Origin: CAVRTM01 sp963696105
GTDB lineage: Bacteria; Actinomycetota; Actinomycetes; Actinomycetales; Dermatophilaceae
NCBI GenBank assembly: GCA_963696105.1
Contig: CAVOIP010000005.1
Location: 1,550,001-1,614,000, forward strand
DNA: 64,000 bases
Reading direction: 5' to 3'
Shown here: in pieces, positions 27,387 to 35,891 of the stretch
How positions within the stretch are numbered: position 1 is the stretch's first letter
Layout: each line of letters opens with the position of its first letter
Notes under the pieces: generated by a model
Seen by the model: the letters and a program-made list of their open reading frames with translations, nothing else
What the model was told of the DNA's origin: nothing
Database searches by the model: none
Translations under genes and position numbers: made by a program

Positions 27387-28140
27387 CTCGGTCGTGATCG
27401 ATATGCGAGGGCGAGGCGTCATGACTATTGATCGCATCTTGGACGCACCGGCAAGGGCATCGGTCGGCACGCGTCGACACTTACAGGCGGTGCTACGTCG
27501 GCGCACCGCGCCTACGCCTGAAGAACTACCTTGTAGGCGGTAGGCGCCGTGTGGCGCGGTCCGCGATCGATCGACGCAGTCACTCGTGCAGTCGAACGGC
27601 ACGCGTTTCCGCCGCGTCTGTCAATCACGGGCCGCTCCGCTCGATGAGATCCTGTTCGTTCACTCACGCGTCGATGATGTATTCCGTGCTGATGTGCGGG
27701 GCTGCGGCGATGCTTTGCCACTCAAGCGTCGCTGCCTGAAAGTGGGAGTCCCCGGCTTCCTGAATGAGCCCACTGCCGACGCAGCGAAGGCCGGCTGAAT
27801 GTCCGGCTAGTTGCTCTCGCGACTGAAGGGCCCACCACGGTTCGAGGGTCGCCGCGAAGGGTCGCCGCGTATCGATTGCTGTCGTGGGGAGAAACGAGCG
27901 ACTTCACGCAACTTTTCAGTTGGAACCTCCGCTCAGACGAAGAACAACTATGCGCAGCGCCGGCGTCTGCGGCGGCTATCCTCTTCTGACTCCAGCGCCG
28001 GCGTCGGCGCTTCGGCCGCCCAAGAACAGGTCGCAGCGCGGGCCCGACGCAAGCACTATGCGGAGATCGAAGACGCGACACCACCCGGTTGAGGCGAGCC
28101 CACCTCGTCCAGGCAACGATGCAATGCTGACCGTTGTCTG
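27387..28140. other. Gene-free or unrecognisably decayed stretch
   Basis: About 750 bases between ugd and the sugar transferase. Short open frames exist on both strands but none has family-like motifs or coherent codon use. A GALE/UGD-type locus usually carries glycosyltransferase genes, so these may be degraded beyond recognition, but I cannot show it. Confidence 0.4.
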
Positions 28141-28160
28141 CGACGTGGTGGTAGGGGTCG

Positions 28161-29439
28161 GTGTGTGGCTGGTCGCCAGAGGGGCGTGGCGGGTGGGTAG
28201 AGCCGCAGCGCCTGGTCGGTTGTCTGCCTTGGACAATCGTGTGGTTTACGTACTCCGCGGTGTTCACCGGTTCCTCCCTTTCGGGAGATTCTCCGCGCAG
28301 CGCCACACGTCCGACGTCTTGGCCGAGTCTCCGCTGCGCAACGACGTGTCTTGCGGCATGTGTCGTCGTTTCCATCGTTTTCCGGCAGGAGCAGGACCAA
28401 TCCGGGCTCGTCGCGGGCGTGTTCACCATGGTCTTGTTCGGTGGTCTGATCCGATTCGCTCTCGGTCCGCCTTCCGCCACCGCGCGTCCTCGTCGTGACA
28501 CCGAGGGCCACTCAGTGCCCGACAGCCACCGTTTCGGGGCGTCCGCTCAGCATCTGGCCATCCCAGCGGACATCAGCGGAGATCAGGACCGGCTTGTCGC
28601 TTTGATCAGCGAAGGCGCACGAGCTTGCGATGCATGTGCTGTCGAGGTGGTCGGGGATGTGGGCATCTCTGGTCCGCTGTGGCGATGTCTGAGCTGGACG
28701 TTGAGAGAACAGCACGTCAGTCTCCGTCTGGCGCTTGAGGCCCAGCCGCTGTGTCAGCGCAGGGTCCGTTGCGCCGTGCGCGATGGCCGAGCGGTGGTTG
28801 AGGTGTCTGCGCCAGTTCAGACTTTGGGGGCCAGATGTGCAAAGCGTGCAATGGACGTCGTCGGCTCCGCCTGTCTCATTGTCGTCCTCGAGTCCGGTGC
28901 TGGCGTTGCTGCCTCTGCTCATCAAGGCCACCAGCAGAGGTCCTGCGCTCTACAAGCAACGCCGCGTAGGGCGTGATGGGGAGCCGTTCACCATTCTCAA
29001 GTTTCGCTCAATGGCAGCCGGCTCCGACGGTGAGTTGCTCGCCCTGCTCGCGGCCCAGTCAAGTGAAGCTGCCCCGCGCTTCAAAGTCGACAAGGACCCA
29101 CGCATAACGCAGGTAGGGGCTTTTCTGCGGCGATATTCCCTGGATGAGCTGCCTCAGTTGATCAACGTATTGACCGGCGCCATGAGCCTGGTCGGGCCCC
29201 GACCCCAAGAACCGGCTGAGGTTGCGCTGTACCAGGGCGACGACGGACAGCGGCTCGGAGTCCGTCCCGGAATGACGGGGCTGTGGCAAGTCAGTGGGCG
29301 CTCTCGCCTGTCGTGGACGGCTGCGCGACAGCTCGATGTCGACTACGTTCACAACTGGTCCATCTGGGGGGACCTGCAGATCTTGGCGCGGACGGCCCAC
29401 GCGGTCATGGCGGCCGACGGTGCGAAATGGGGCCAGTAA
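28161..29439 (+). pseudogene. Exopolysaccharide polyprenyl glycosylphosphotransferase, one frameshift
   Basis: WcaJ/CpsE-type initiating sugar-phosphate transferase that loads undecaprenyl phosphate at the membrane. The N-terminal part shows hydrophobic segments (TIVWFTYSAVFTG, TTCLAACVVVSIVF). A soluble middle domain follows (EVVGDVGISGPLWRCLSWTL). The catalytic domain starts at CAKRAMDVVGSACLIVV. One extra c near 28890 then shifts the frame to SSPVLALLPLLIKATSRGP. The rest is intact: ALYKQRRVGRDGEPFTILKFRSM, YSLDELPQLINVL, MSLVGPRPQEP, RPGMTGLWQVSGR and the terminal DVDYVHNWSIWGDLQI. The true start is uncertain; the N-terminal third may hold further frame breaks. Confidence 0.8.
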
Positions 29440-29988
29440 TACCATTTGCCCTCAGACAGGGCAGCCGGTGTCGTTCGCTCCGGTGACGTAGTTCTTCATT
29501 CGAGACTCCGCTGTTGACCAGGCAGGGCGATCTCCGGAAAAATCTGAAAGCCTGCGCCCCGACTGCTACCGGCGGCGAGGTCGGTCAGGCGCGTCGCGCT
29601 CGGAACAAGAGCATGAGGCGCGACCGTGGGGAGCTGGAGGACCGCCGGCTGGCCGCGCTGACGGTCTAGCGGCCGCCCCAAACCGACGAACGACGGCGTG
29701 ACGTCCCCGTGGCCAACGCTCGCCGTACCGCGGTAGGCGAGCTTCCCGACAGCAGCTGGATCGCCTTGGTCGCCTGCTGGTGACTCCGTGCTTGTCTCGC
29801 GTATGCATGCGTCTGCTCCTGAAGGCACTCGGCAGAGGCTTGCACCTGAGTGGACTCTGGTCGTCAGCCCGCAGCCGCCGTCGGTGCCGCTGACGGCGGC
29901 TGGAACTTCGGTGACGCCCGGTTGTGTTGCGGCGTCCATCTGGCCCTAGCATCGTCTACGGCCACCTCCTCGATGACCGGAGTTTCCC
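29440..29988. other. Intergenic region upstream of the phosphate block, 549 bp
   Basis: Right border of the lower-GC island, where GC rises towards the DUF47 gene. A 147-codon minus-strand reading (29496-29939) lacks motifs and a ribosome site, and is not called. The promoter of the DUF47-pit pair must lie in the last ~100 bases. I do not see a PHO-box direct repeat there. Confidence 0.5.
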
Positions 29989-30609
29989 GTGGGTTTTCGT
30001 CTCACTCCTCAGGACACCAGCTTCTACGACCTGTTCGCCACGTCGGCGAGCCACCTGATCGACGGGTCGCAGCAGCTGACGAAGCTCCTGGGCGTGCCGC
30101 AGTCCGACCGCGAGCCGATCGCCGCAGCGATGCGCGACATCGAGCACGCCGCCGACGAGTCGACCCACGCGATCATGCGCAAGGTGAACTCCTCGTTCAT
30201 CACCCCCTTCGACCGCGAGGACATCTACAGCCTCGCCTCGAACCTCGACGACTGCATGGACCTCATGGAGGCGGCCGTCGACCTGATCGTGCTGTACCGC
30301 ATCGGTGAGCTGCCGGCCGGGATCACCGCCCAGGTGGAGGTGCTCGGGCGCATGTCCGAGCTGACCGCCGAGGCGATGCCGCGGCTGCGCTCCATGCGGG
30401 ACCTCTCCGAGTACTGGATCGAGATCAACCGCCTCGAGAACCAGGCCGACCAGGTCTACCGCCGGCTGCTGGCCGAGCTGTTCAACGGCGGCAACGACGC
30501 GATCACCGTGATGAAGCTCAAGGAGGTCATCGAGGAGCTCGAGGCCGCGGCGGACGCGTTCGAGAAGGTCGCGAACACCGTCGAGAGCATCGCCGTCAAG
30601 GAGTCCTGA
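29989..30609 (+). CDS. DUF47 family Pit accessory protein (PhoU-like)
   Basis: Helical PhoU-like protein of the DUF47/COG1392 family, which regulates or assists adjacent PiT phosphate transporters. The 206-residue product starts (GTG) with VGFRLTPQDTSFYDLF. It has IEHAADESTHAIMRKVNSSF, ITPFDREDIYSLASNLDD (metal-binding-type helix), IEINRLENQADQVYRRLLAEL and LKEVIEELEAAADAFEKVAN. Length and motifs match the family throughout. It sits five bases before the pit GTG, so the pair is one operon. Confidence 0.9.
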   Translation: MGFRLTPQDTSFYDLFATSASHLIDGSQQLTKLLGVPQSDREPIAAAMRDIEHAADESTHAIMRKVNSSFITPFDREDIYSLASNLDDCMDLMEAAVDLIVLYRIGELPAGITAQVEVLGRMSELTAEAMPRLRSMRDLSEYWIEINRLENQADQVYRRLLAELFNGGNDAITVMKLKEVIEELEAAADAFEKVANTVESIAVKES

Positions 30610-30614
30610 CTTCC

Positions 30615-31607
30615 GTGGACTGGCTTCCCACAGCGATCGTCATCGCCCTGGCGATGGGGTTCAACTACACCAACGGTTTCCACGACGCGGCCAACGCCAT
30701 CGCGACCTCGGTCTCGACCCGCGCGCTGACTCCTCGCATCGCTCTTGCCATGGCCGCCGTGGCCAACCTCTTCGGCGCGTTCTTCGGCCAGAAGGTCGCC
30801 GCGACCGTGGGGAAGGGGATCATCGACGCCCCGTCCGGCATGCAGGGGCTGCTCCTCGTCGGCGCGGCGCTGGTCGGCGCGACCGGTTGGAACATGCTGA
30901 CCTGGTGGTTCGGCCTGCCGTCCTCGTCCTCCCAGGCGCTCATCGGCGGGCTTGCCGGCGCAGCCCTCGCCGCCGGTGCCACCGTGAAGTGGGCCGGCAT
31001 CCTGGACAAGGTCGTCATCCCGATGGTCGTCTCCGTGATCGCCGGCGTCATCGTGGGCTACCTGGCCATGATGGCTCTGCTGTGGGCCTTCCGCCGCTCC
31101 ACGCCGGGCAAGGTCTCGCGCGGGTTCCGCTACGCCCAGAGCGGCTCCGCCGCAGCCATGGCCTTCGGTCACGGCCTGCAGGACGCCGCCAAGACCGCCG
31201 GTGTCGTCGTCCTTGCCCTGACCGTCGGCGGTTACCACAGCGGTGACAGCGTCCCGATCTGGGTCCTGGTTCTCTCCGCCATCGTGATCAGCCTGGGCAC
31301 CTACGCCGGTGGCTGGCGGATCATGCGCACGCTCGGTCGCAAGATCATCCACCTCGACCCGCCCCAGGGCTTCGCCGCCGAGTCCACCGCGGCGTCCATC
31401 CTGTACGTCGCCGGTCTCAGCTTCGGTGCGCCGATCTCCACCACGCACACGATCACGTCCTCGATCATGGGCGTCGGCGCTACCAAGCGCATCCGTGCGG
31501 TCCGCTGGGGCGTGGCCAAGAGCATCGTCGGGGCCTGGATCTTCACCTTCCCCGGCGCCGGCATCGCCGCCGCGCTCTGCTACGTGGTGACCATCCCCTT
31601 CCAGTAG
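30615..31607 (+). CDS. pit: PiT family inorganic phosphate permease
   Basis: Low-affinity, proton-motive-force-driven phosphate (metal-phosphate) symporter of the inner membrane. The 330-residue protein has about ten hydrophobic segments and both PiT signatures: GFNYTNGFHDAANAIATSVS near the N-terminus and the repeated internal motif GFGHGLQDAAKT-like AMAFGHGLQDAAKTAGVV near residue 185. GLPSSSSQALIGGL and FGAPISTTHTITSSIMG are the two S-S/T-H re-entrant regions. GTG start; co-transcribed with DUF47. High-affinity Pst lies 1.5 kb downstream on the other strand. Confidence 0.95.
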   Translation: MDWLPTAIVIALAMGFNYTNGFHDAANAIATSVSTRALTPRIALAMAAVANLFGAFFGQKVAATVGKGIIDAPSGMQGLLLVGAALVGATGWNMLTWWFGLPSSSSQALIGGLAGAALAAGATVKWAGILDKVVIPMVVSVIAGVIVGYLAMMALLWAFRRSTPGKVSRGFRYAQSGSAAAMAFGHGLQDAAKTAGVVVLALTVGGYHSGDSVPIWVLVLSAIVISLGTYAGGWRIMRTLGRKIIHLDPPQGFAAESTAASILYVAGLSFGAPISTTHTITSSIMGVGATKRIRAVRWGVAKSIVGAWIFTFPGAGIAAALCYVVTIPFQ

Positions 31608-31655
31608 GCCCCCGGCGGTCCCGTGCACCGCCCCGCCCCGCCCGCGCCCCATCGC

Positions 31656-31726
31656 CACTTCGTGCCGCTGAGTCGGCGTTCGCGGTGGTGCCAGACGCGG
31701 ATTCGCCGACTCACGCGCACAGAGTG
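31656..31726. repeat. ~71-bp palindromic intergenic repeat, copy 2
   Basis: Left arm cacttcgtgccgctgagtcg, right arm attcgccgactcac to cagagtg. It lies 49 bases after pit. Copies 2, 3 and the half copy form a tandem cluster between convergent genes. Confidence 0.85.
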
Positions 31727-31748
31727 GGTCTCGCCGGCGTCCGGAGCC

Positions 31749-31818
31749 CACTTTGTGCCCCGGAGTCGGCGGTCGCAGTGGTGCCGGGCGCGGATTCGCG
31801 ACTCACGCGCACGAGGTG
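31749..31818. repeat. ~71-bp palindromic intergenic repeat, copy 3
   Basis: Left arm cactttgtgccccggagtcg, right arm attcgcgactcac to cgaggtg. Same orientation as copy 2, and the centre gtggtgcc is shared with copy 2, so this is probably a local duplication. Confidence 0.85.
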
Positions 31819-31841
31819 GGGCGGCCCGGAGCCCACATCGC

Positions 31842-31865
31842 CACTTCGTGCCCGTGAGTCGGCGT
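31842..31865. repeat. Half copy of the palindromic repeat
   Basis: Only the left arm, cacttcgtgcccgtgagtcg followed by gcg, is present. It runs into the 3' end of the frame-broken nuclease-like gene. Confidence 0.65.
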
Positions 31866-33014
31866 CAGCGCGGGTCAGCGGCTCCACAACGTGGATCGGT
31901 CGGCGCGGAGGGGGCTGGTTCCGGTGAGGCGACGAGGTGGCCTCGGAGCGGGCCAGGTCCCCGCGCGCCCATGCTGCCTCGACCCGCGCGACGACGGCAG
32001 GGGCGTTCCGGCGGACGTCGCGAAAGTCCCACCTGACCACCTCGAGCCCGGCGCTGCGCAGCCGGTCCTCGCGCACCTTCTCTGCGAGCACCAGTCGTGC
32101 CGCGGCCTCCCCGCTCGGGCCGTCCGGGTTGAGCTGACCGAGTACTTCCCGGCGCATCCGCCTCGGCAACCGTCCCTTGCTCGCGCCCACAGGCCGTCCA
32201 CCCTGCCCAGCAACCGGCCGCGCACGTCGTACACCTCCACCTGACTCTGCGGCATAGGCACACCGAGCTGCCACAGCCGGGCGAAGGACCACGACTCGAG
32301 CCACGTCTCGCGGCAAGGGTCGATCAGCGCGATGCCGTCGTCGGCGGCTCGGACGCCCGGCCAGTGACGCTGCTGGCGACGCAGCACCTCGAGCTCGCGC
32401 ACCGTGGTCAGCCCCTGGCGGACCGCGGCGTCGGCCACCGCCACCGCGTCCGGCAGCGGGAGCTCGCGCAGACAGTCGATGACCGTCCGCCCCGGCGTGG
32501 TCACTGCCAGGCGGTCCCTCACCATGACGTGTTCCATCGGCAAGGCGGCGTTGCGCAGCCGGTCGGGGGCGCGCGCCGCGCTGGTCCGGCGGGTCCGGTC
32601 GGTGGTCAGCGAGACGAAGGGTGGGCAGTCGATGGGCATCGGCAGGCCGTGCACCAGCGCCGCGCTGTGGTGGGTCACGCATGAGCCGGGCCGCTGGCTC
32701 GACGCCGCAGCCACGAGGAGAAGGTGCTGACCGCGCAGCCCGGCGTCGTCCCACACCCGGGCCAGCACGTAGGCGCCGTGCGCCAGACGGATGAGCAGCC
32801 CACGGCGCAGTCCCCGCGCGAGCACGTCCCGGCTCAACCCGACCGAGCGCGCGGCAGCGGACGTGAACGGCTGGGGCAGGGCGCCGGCCGCGGCCTCGAG
32901 ATCGAGCACTGGTCGACTCTCCGCCGGCTCGGCCAGGCCGACCAGCAGGCCGACACCGCCTGTGTATGACGAACCGCACCCCGCCGCCCCTGTGCACAAC
33001 CCCGCCGCCACGCC

Positions 33015-33084
33015 GACTTTGTGCCGGCAATTCGGGGAAACAGGGCCCGCGCCGACCCGAACGCCGACGCAGCGGCACGAAGTC
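33015..33084. repeat. ~71-bp palindromic intergenic repeat, copy 4
   Basis: A more diverged copy between pstB's end and the nuclease-like gene's start. Left arm gactttgtgccg, right arm aacgccgac to ggcacgaagtc. The outer arms remain complementary through compensating changes (gactt/aagtc in place of cactt/aagtg). Confidence 0.75.
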
Positions 33085-33138
33085 AGGGGGGCGGCGGTGG
33101 GGTGGGATGCGGGCTGGGGCCGGTCGGCGCCGTACCGG

Positions 33139-33915
33139 TCAGCCGAAGCGGCCGGAGATGTAGTCCTCGGTCGCCCGCTCGGTCGGGTTGCTGAACATCT
33201 TGGGCGTGTCGTCCATCTCCACCAGCCGTCCGGGCTTGCCCGTCGCCGCCAGGTTGAAGAACGCCGTACGGTCCGAGACGCGGGCCGCCTGCTGCATGTT
33301 GTGGGTGACGATGACGATCGTGTACTGGGTCTTCAGCTCGGTGATGAGGTCCTCGATCGCCAGCGTCGAGATCGGGTCGAGCGCCGAGCACGGCTCGTCC
33401 ATCAGCAGCACCTGCGGCGAGACGGCGATCGCCCGCGCGATGCACAGCCGCTGCTGCTGGCCACCGGAAAGGCCGGCGCCGGGCTTGTTCAGCCGGTCCT
33501 TGACCTCGTTCCACAGGTTCGCCCGGCGCAGCGACTGCTCGACCGTCTCGGCGATGAGCTTCTTGTTCTTCACGCCGTTGAGCCTCAGGCCGGCCGCGAC
33601 GTTGTCGCCCACCGACATCGTGGGGAAGGGGTTGGGCCGCTGGAACACCATGCCCACCGTGCGGCGCACGCCGACCGGGTCGACCCCGGGGGCGTAGAGG
33701 TCCTCGTCGTCCAGGCGCACGGACCCCTCGACCCGGCCGCCGGGGATGACCTCGTGCATCCGGTTCATGGTCCGCAGGAAGGTGGACTTGCCGCAGCCGG
33801 ACGGCCCGATGAAGGCCGTCACCGACCGCGGCTCGACGGTCATCGTGACGTCCTCGACGGCCTTGAACGACCCGTAGTAGACGTTGAGGTCCTTGACGTC
33901 GATGCGCTTGGCCAT
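33139..33915 (-). CDS. pstB: Phosphate ABC transporter ATP-binding protein
   Basis: ATPase of the high-affinity phosphate importer PstSCAB at the cytosolic face. 258 residues, the family length. It starts MAKRIDVKDLNVYYGSFKAV. Walker A is GPSGCGKST, the Q-loop region VFQRPNPFPTM, the signature LSGGQQQRL, Walker B VLLMDEPCSALDP, and the switch His VTHNMQQAARV. ATEDYISGRFG is the typical PstB end. Last gene of the minus-strand pstS-C-A-B operon. Confidence 0.97.
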   Translation of the reverse strand: MAKRIDVKDLNVYYGSFKAVEDVTMTVEPRSVTAFIGPSGCGKSTFLRTMNRMHEVIPGGRVEGSVRLDDEDLYAPGVDPVGVRRTVGMVFQRPNPFPTMSVGDNVAAGLRLNGVKNKKLIAETVEQSLRRANLWNEVKDRLNKPGAGLSGGQQQRLCIARAIAVSPQVLLMDEPCSALDPISTLAIEDLITELKTQYTIVIVTHNMQQAARVSDRTAFFNLAATGKPGRLVEMDDTPKMFSNPTERATEDYISGRFG

Positions 33916-33945
33916 GGAGATCGCTTTCGGAAGAGAGGGAGGGGT

Positions 33946-34863
33946 TCAGGCGCGGACCTTGCCGTAGCGCGACACGACGCGACCGGCAAGGTTCAGCACG
34001 AGGATGAGGAGGATCAGGGTGAGCGAGGCGGCCCACACGCGGTCGACGGCCGGCTGCAGCGCCTGCTGCCGGTCGATGTTGATCATGGTCGGCAGCGTCG
34101 GCATCAGCCCGCTGAACAGGTCCGTCGCGATGTTCTTGGTGTAGGGCCCGAGGATCAGCAGCGGGGCCGTCTCGCCCATGATCCGGGCGAGGCCGAGCAG
34201 GACGCCGGTGATGATGCCCGAGAACGCGGTCGGCAGCACCACCTTGACGATGGTCTTCCACTTGGGCACCCCCAGCGCGTACGACGCCTCGCGCAGCTCG
34301 TTCGGGACGAGCTTCAGCATCTCCTCGGTGGAGCGGACCACCACGGGGATCATCAGCAGCACCAGCGACAGGCACACGGCGAAGCCGACCCGCTGGAACC
34401 CGAAGGTCGTGACCCACACCGCGTAGATGAACAGCGCCGCCACGATCGAGGGAACGCCGGTGAGGATGTCGACCATGAAGCTGACCGCCCGCGCCAGCGT
34501 GCCGCGGCCGTACTCCACCAGGTAGATCGCGGTCAGGATGGCGATCGGCACCGCGATGACCGCGGTTGCGGCCCCGATGATGAGCGTGCCCTGGATGGCG
34601 TGGACCGCGCCGCCACCGACGTGGCGCGCGGTGATGCCGCGCTGGGAGTTGGTCCACCAGGTGGAGGCGAGCAGGAGCTGGCCGCCCTTGACCACGACGC
34701 TGCCCAGGATCCAGACGAGGGGGATCATCGCGATGAGGAAGGCCGCCCACATGACGATGCGGGCGATCGCGTTGCGGATCGCCCGGCCGCCGGACCGGCC
34801 CGTGAACCCGGAGTTCGCGCTGTCGCGGGGGACGGCGTCCACGGTGGTCTCGAGAGTCGTCAT
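33946..34863 (-). CDS. pstA: Phosphate ABC transporter permease PstA
   Basis: Second membrane subunit of the phosphate importer. 305 residues from ATG 34863, starting MTTLETTVDAVPRDSANSGF, with six hydrophobic segments. The permease EAA-type loop is EASYALGVPKWKTIVKVVLPTAFSGIITG. ETAPLL and the AxTSx-like QQALQPAVDRVWAASLTLI near the end fit PstA. The ATG overlaps the pstC stop (ATGA), so a longer upstream start is rejected. Confidence 0.95.
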   Translation of the reverse strand: MTTLETTVDAVPRDSANSGFTGRSGGRAIRNAIARIVMWAAFLIAMIPLVWILGSVVVKGGQLLLASTWWTNSQRGITARHVGGGAVHAIQGTLIIGAATAVIAVPIAILTAIYLVEYGRGTLARAVSFMVDILTGVPSIVAALFIYAVWVTTFGFQRVGFAVCLSLVLLMIPVVVRSTEEMLKLVPNELREASYALGVPKWKTIVKVVLPTAFSGIITGVLLGLARIMGETAPLLILGPYTKNIATDLFSGLMPTLPTMINIDRQQALQPAVDRVWAASLTLILLILVLNLAGRVVSRYGKVRA

Positions 34864-35876
34864 TCGGTGAACGCCTTCCTGCGCTCGATCACGATGCGCG
34901 CGATCGCGTTGACGATGAAGGTGAGGATGAACAGCACCAGGCCCGCGGCGATGAACGCCCCGGTCTTCTGTGGGCTGTCGAACTCGCCGGCGTTGTTGGC
35001 GATCTTGGAGGCGAAGGTCTCGCCGCCGTTGAAGAGCGAGAAGGACCACGCCGTGCCGTTGGCCAGGGAGGACAGGATGATCGCCACCGCGACGGTCTCA
35101 CCGAGCGCCCGGCCGAGGCCGAGCATCGAGGCGCTGACCACGCCGGGGCGGCCGAACGGCAGGACGGCGGTGCGGATCATCTCCCAGCGGGTGGCGCCGA
35201 GGGCCAGCGCCGCCTCCTTGTGGGTGACCGGCGTCTGGGCGAACACCTCCCGCGAGAGGGCCGTCACGATCGGCAGCACCATGATCGAGAGCACGATGCC
35301 GACGAAGAAGATGGTGCCTGAGCTGGCGACGCCGCCGGTGGAGTTGCTGAAGAACGGGATCCAGCCCAGCACCGAGCTCAGGCCGGACTGCAGTCCGGTG
35401 ATGTGCGGACCGAACACGTAGGCGCCCCAGAGCCCGTAGACGATCGAGGGCACGGCGGCCAGCAGGTCGACCAGGGACGCCGCGGGCCGGCTCAGCCAGC
35501 GCGGAGCGTACTGGGTGACGAAGAGCGCCACCCCCACACCCAGCGGTACGGCGATGAGCATGGCGATCACCGAGGAGGCGACCGTCGTCCACAGCAGGTT
35601 CGCGATCCCGAAGCGGGGGTGGTCGCCGGCGACGTTCCACTCGGTGGAGGTCAGGAAGTTGGCGCCGTCGCGGCTCAGCGCCGGGACGGCCTGCGACAGC
35701 AGGAACACCGCGATCAGGGTGACGATCGCGATCACCAGCAGACCGGCGCCTGTCGCCGCGCCACCGAAGAGCCGGTCACCGAGCCGCCCGGTGGAGGCGC
35801 GGTCGCCGCCGAGCGGGCTGTGGCCCGAGGGATCCGGGACGTGGTCGACGGCGGAGGCGCCGGTCAGGCTGGACAT
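34860..35876 (-). CDS. pstC: Phosphate ABC transporter permease PstC
   Basis: First membrane subunit of the phosphate importer. 338 residues with six hydrophobic segments and the EAA-type loop KEAALALGATRWEMIRTAVLPFGRPGVV, followed by LGRALGETVAVAIIL. AVPSIVYGLWGAYVFGP is a PstC hallmark. The N-terminal ~40 residues are a Ser/Asp/Pro-rich cytosolic leader. It lies 15 bases after pstS and overlaps pstA. Confidence 0.95.
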   Translation of the reverse strand: MSSLTGASAVDHVPDPSGHSPLGGDRASTGRLGDRLFGGAATGAGLLVIAIVTLIAVFLLSQAVPALSRDGANFLTSTEWNVAGDHPRFGIANLLWTTVASSVIAMLIAVPLGVGVALFVTQYAPRWLSRPAASLVDLLAAVPSIVYGLWGAYVFGPHITGLQSGLSSVLGWIPFFSNSTGGVASSGTIFFVGIVLSIMVLPIVTALSREVFAQTPVTHKEAALALGATRWEMIRTAVLPFGRPGVVSASMLGLGRALGETVAVAIILSSLANGTAWSFSLFNGGETFASKIANNAGEFDSPQKTGAFIAAGLVLFILTFIVNAIARIVIERRKAFTE

Positions 35877-35891
35877 GTCAGATCAGCTCCG

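Larger units (their letters stand above)
31711..32909 (-). pseudogene. AbiEi-antitoxin/DUF559-type protein, frame-disrupted
   Basis: The 5' two thirds are open from GTG 32909: an N-terminal winged-helix-like part (RSVGLSRDVLARGLRRGLLI, LAHGAYVLA), then THHSAALVHGLPMP, TTPGRTVIDCLRELPLPDAV and REVEVLR-like REL segments. This is the layout of actinobacterial proteins with an AbiEi-like domain fused to a C-terminal Vsr-like (DUF559) endonuclease fold. Near 32150-32200 the frame breaks more than once: VAEAD, GKYS and NPDGPSGEAAARLVLAEK lie in three frames. The end REDRLRSAGLEVVRWDFRDV is the conserved DUF559 terminus. The 3' end overlaps the repeat cluster. It is probably inactive, or mis-sequenced. 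Confidence 0.6.

Noticed and set aside
27722..28501. 259-codon minus-strand reading opposite the sugar transferase region
   Set aside because: It covers the 5' end of the glycosylphosphotransferase reading and contains no protein-like motif.
29496..29939. 147-codon minus-strand reading before the DUF47 gene
   Set aside because: No ribosome site, no motif, and amino-acid composition typical of a non-coding reading.
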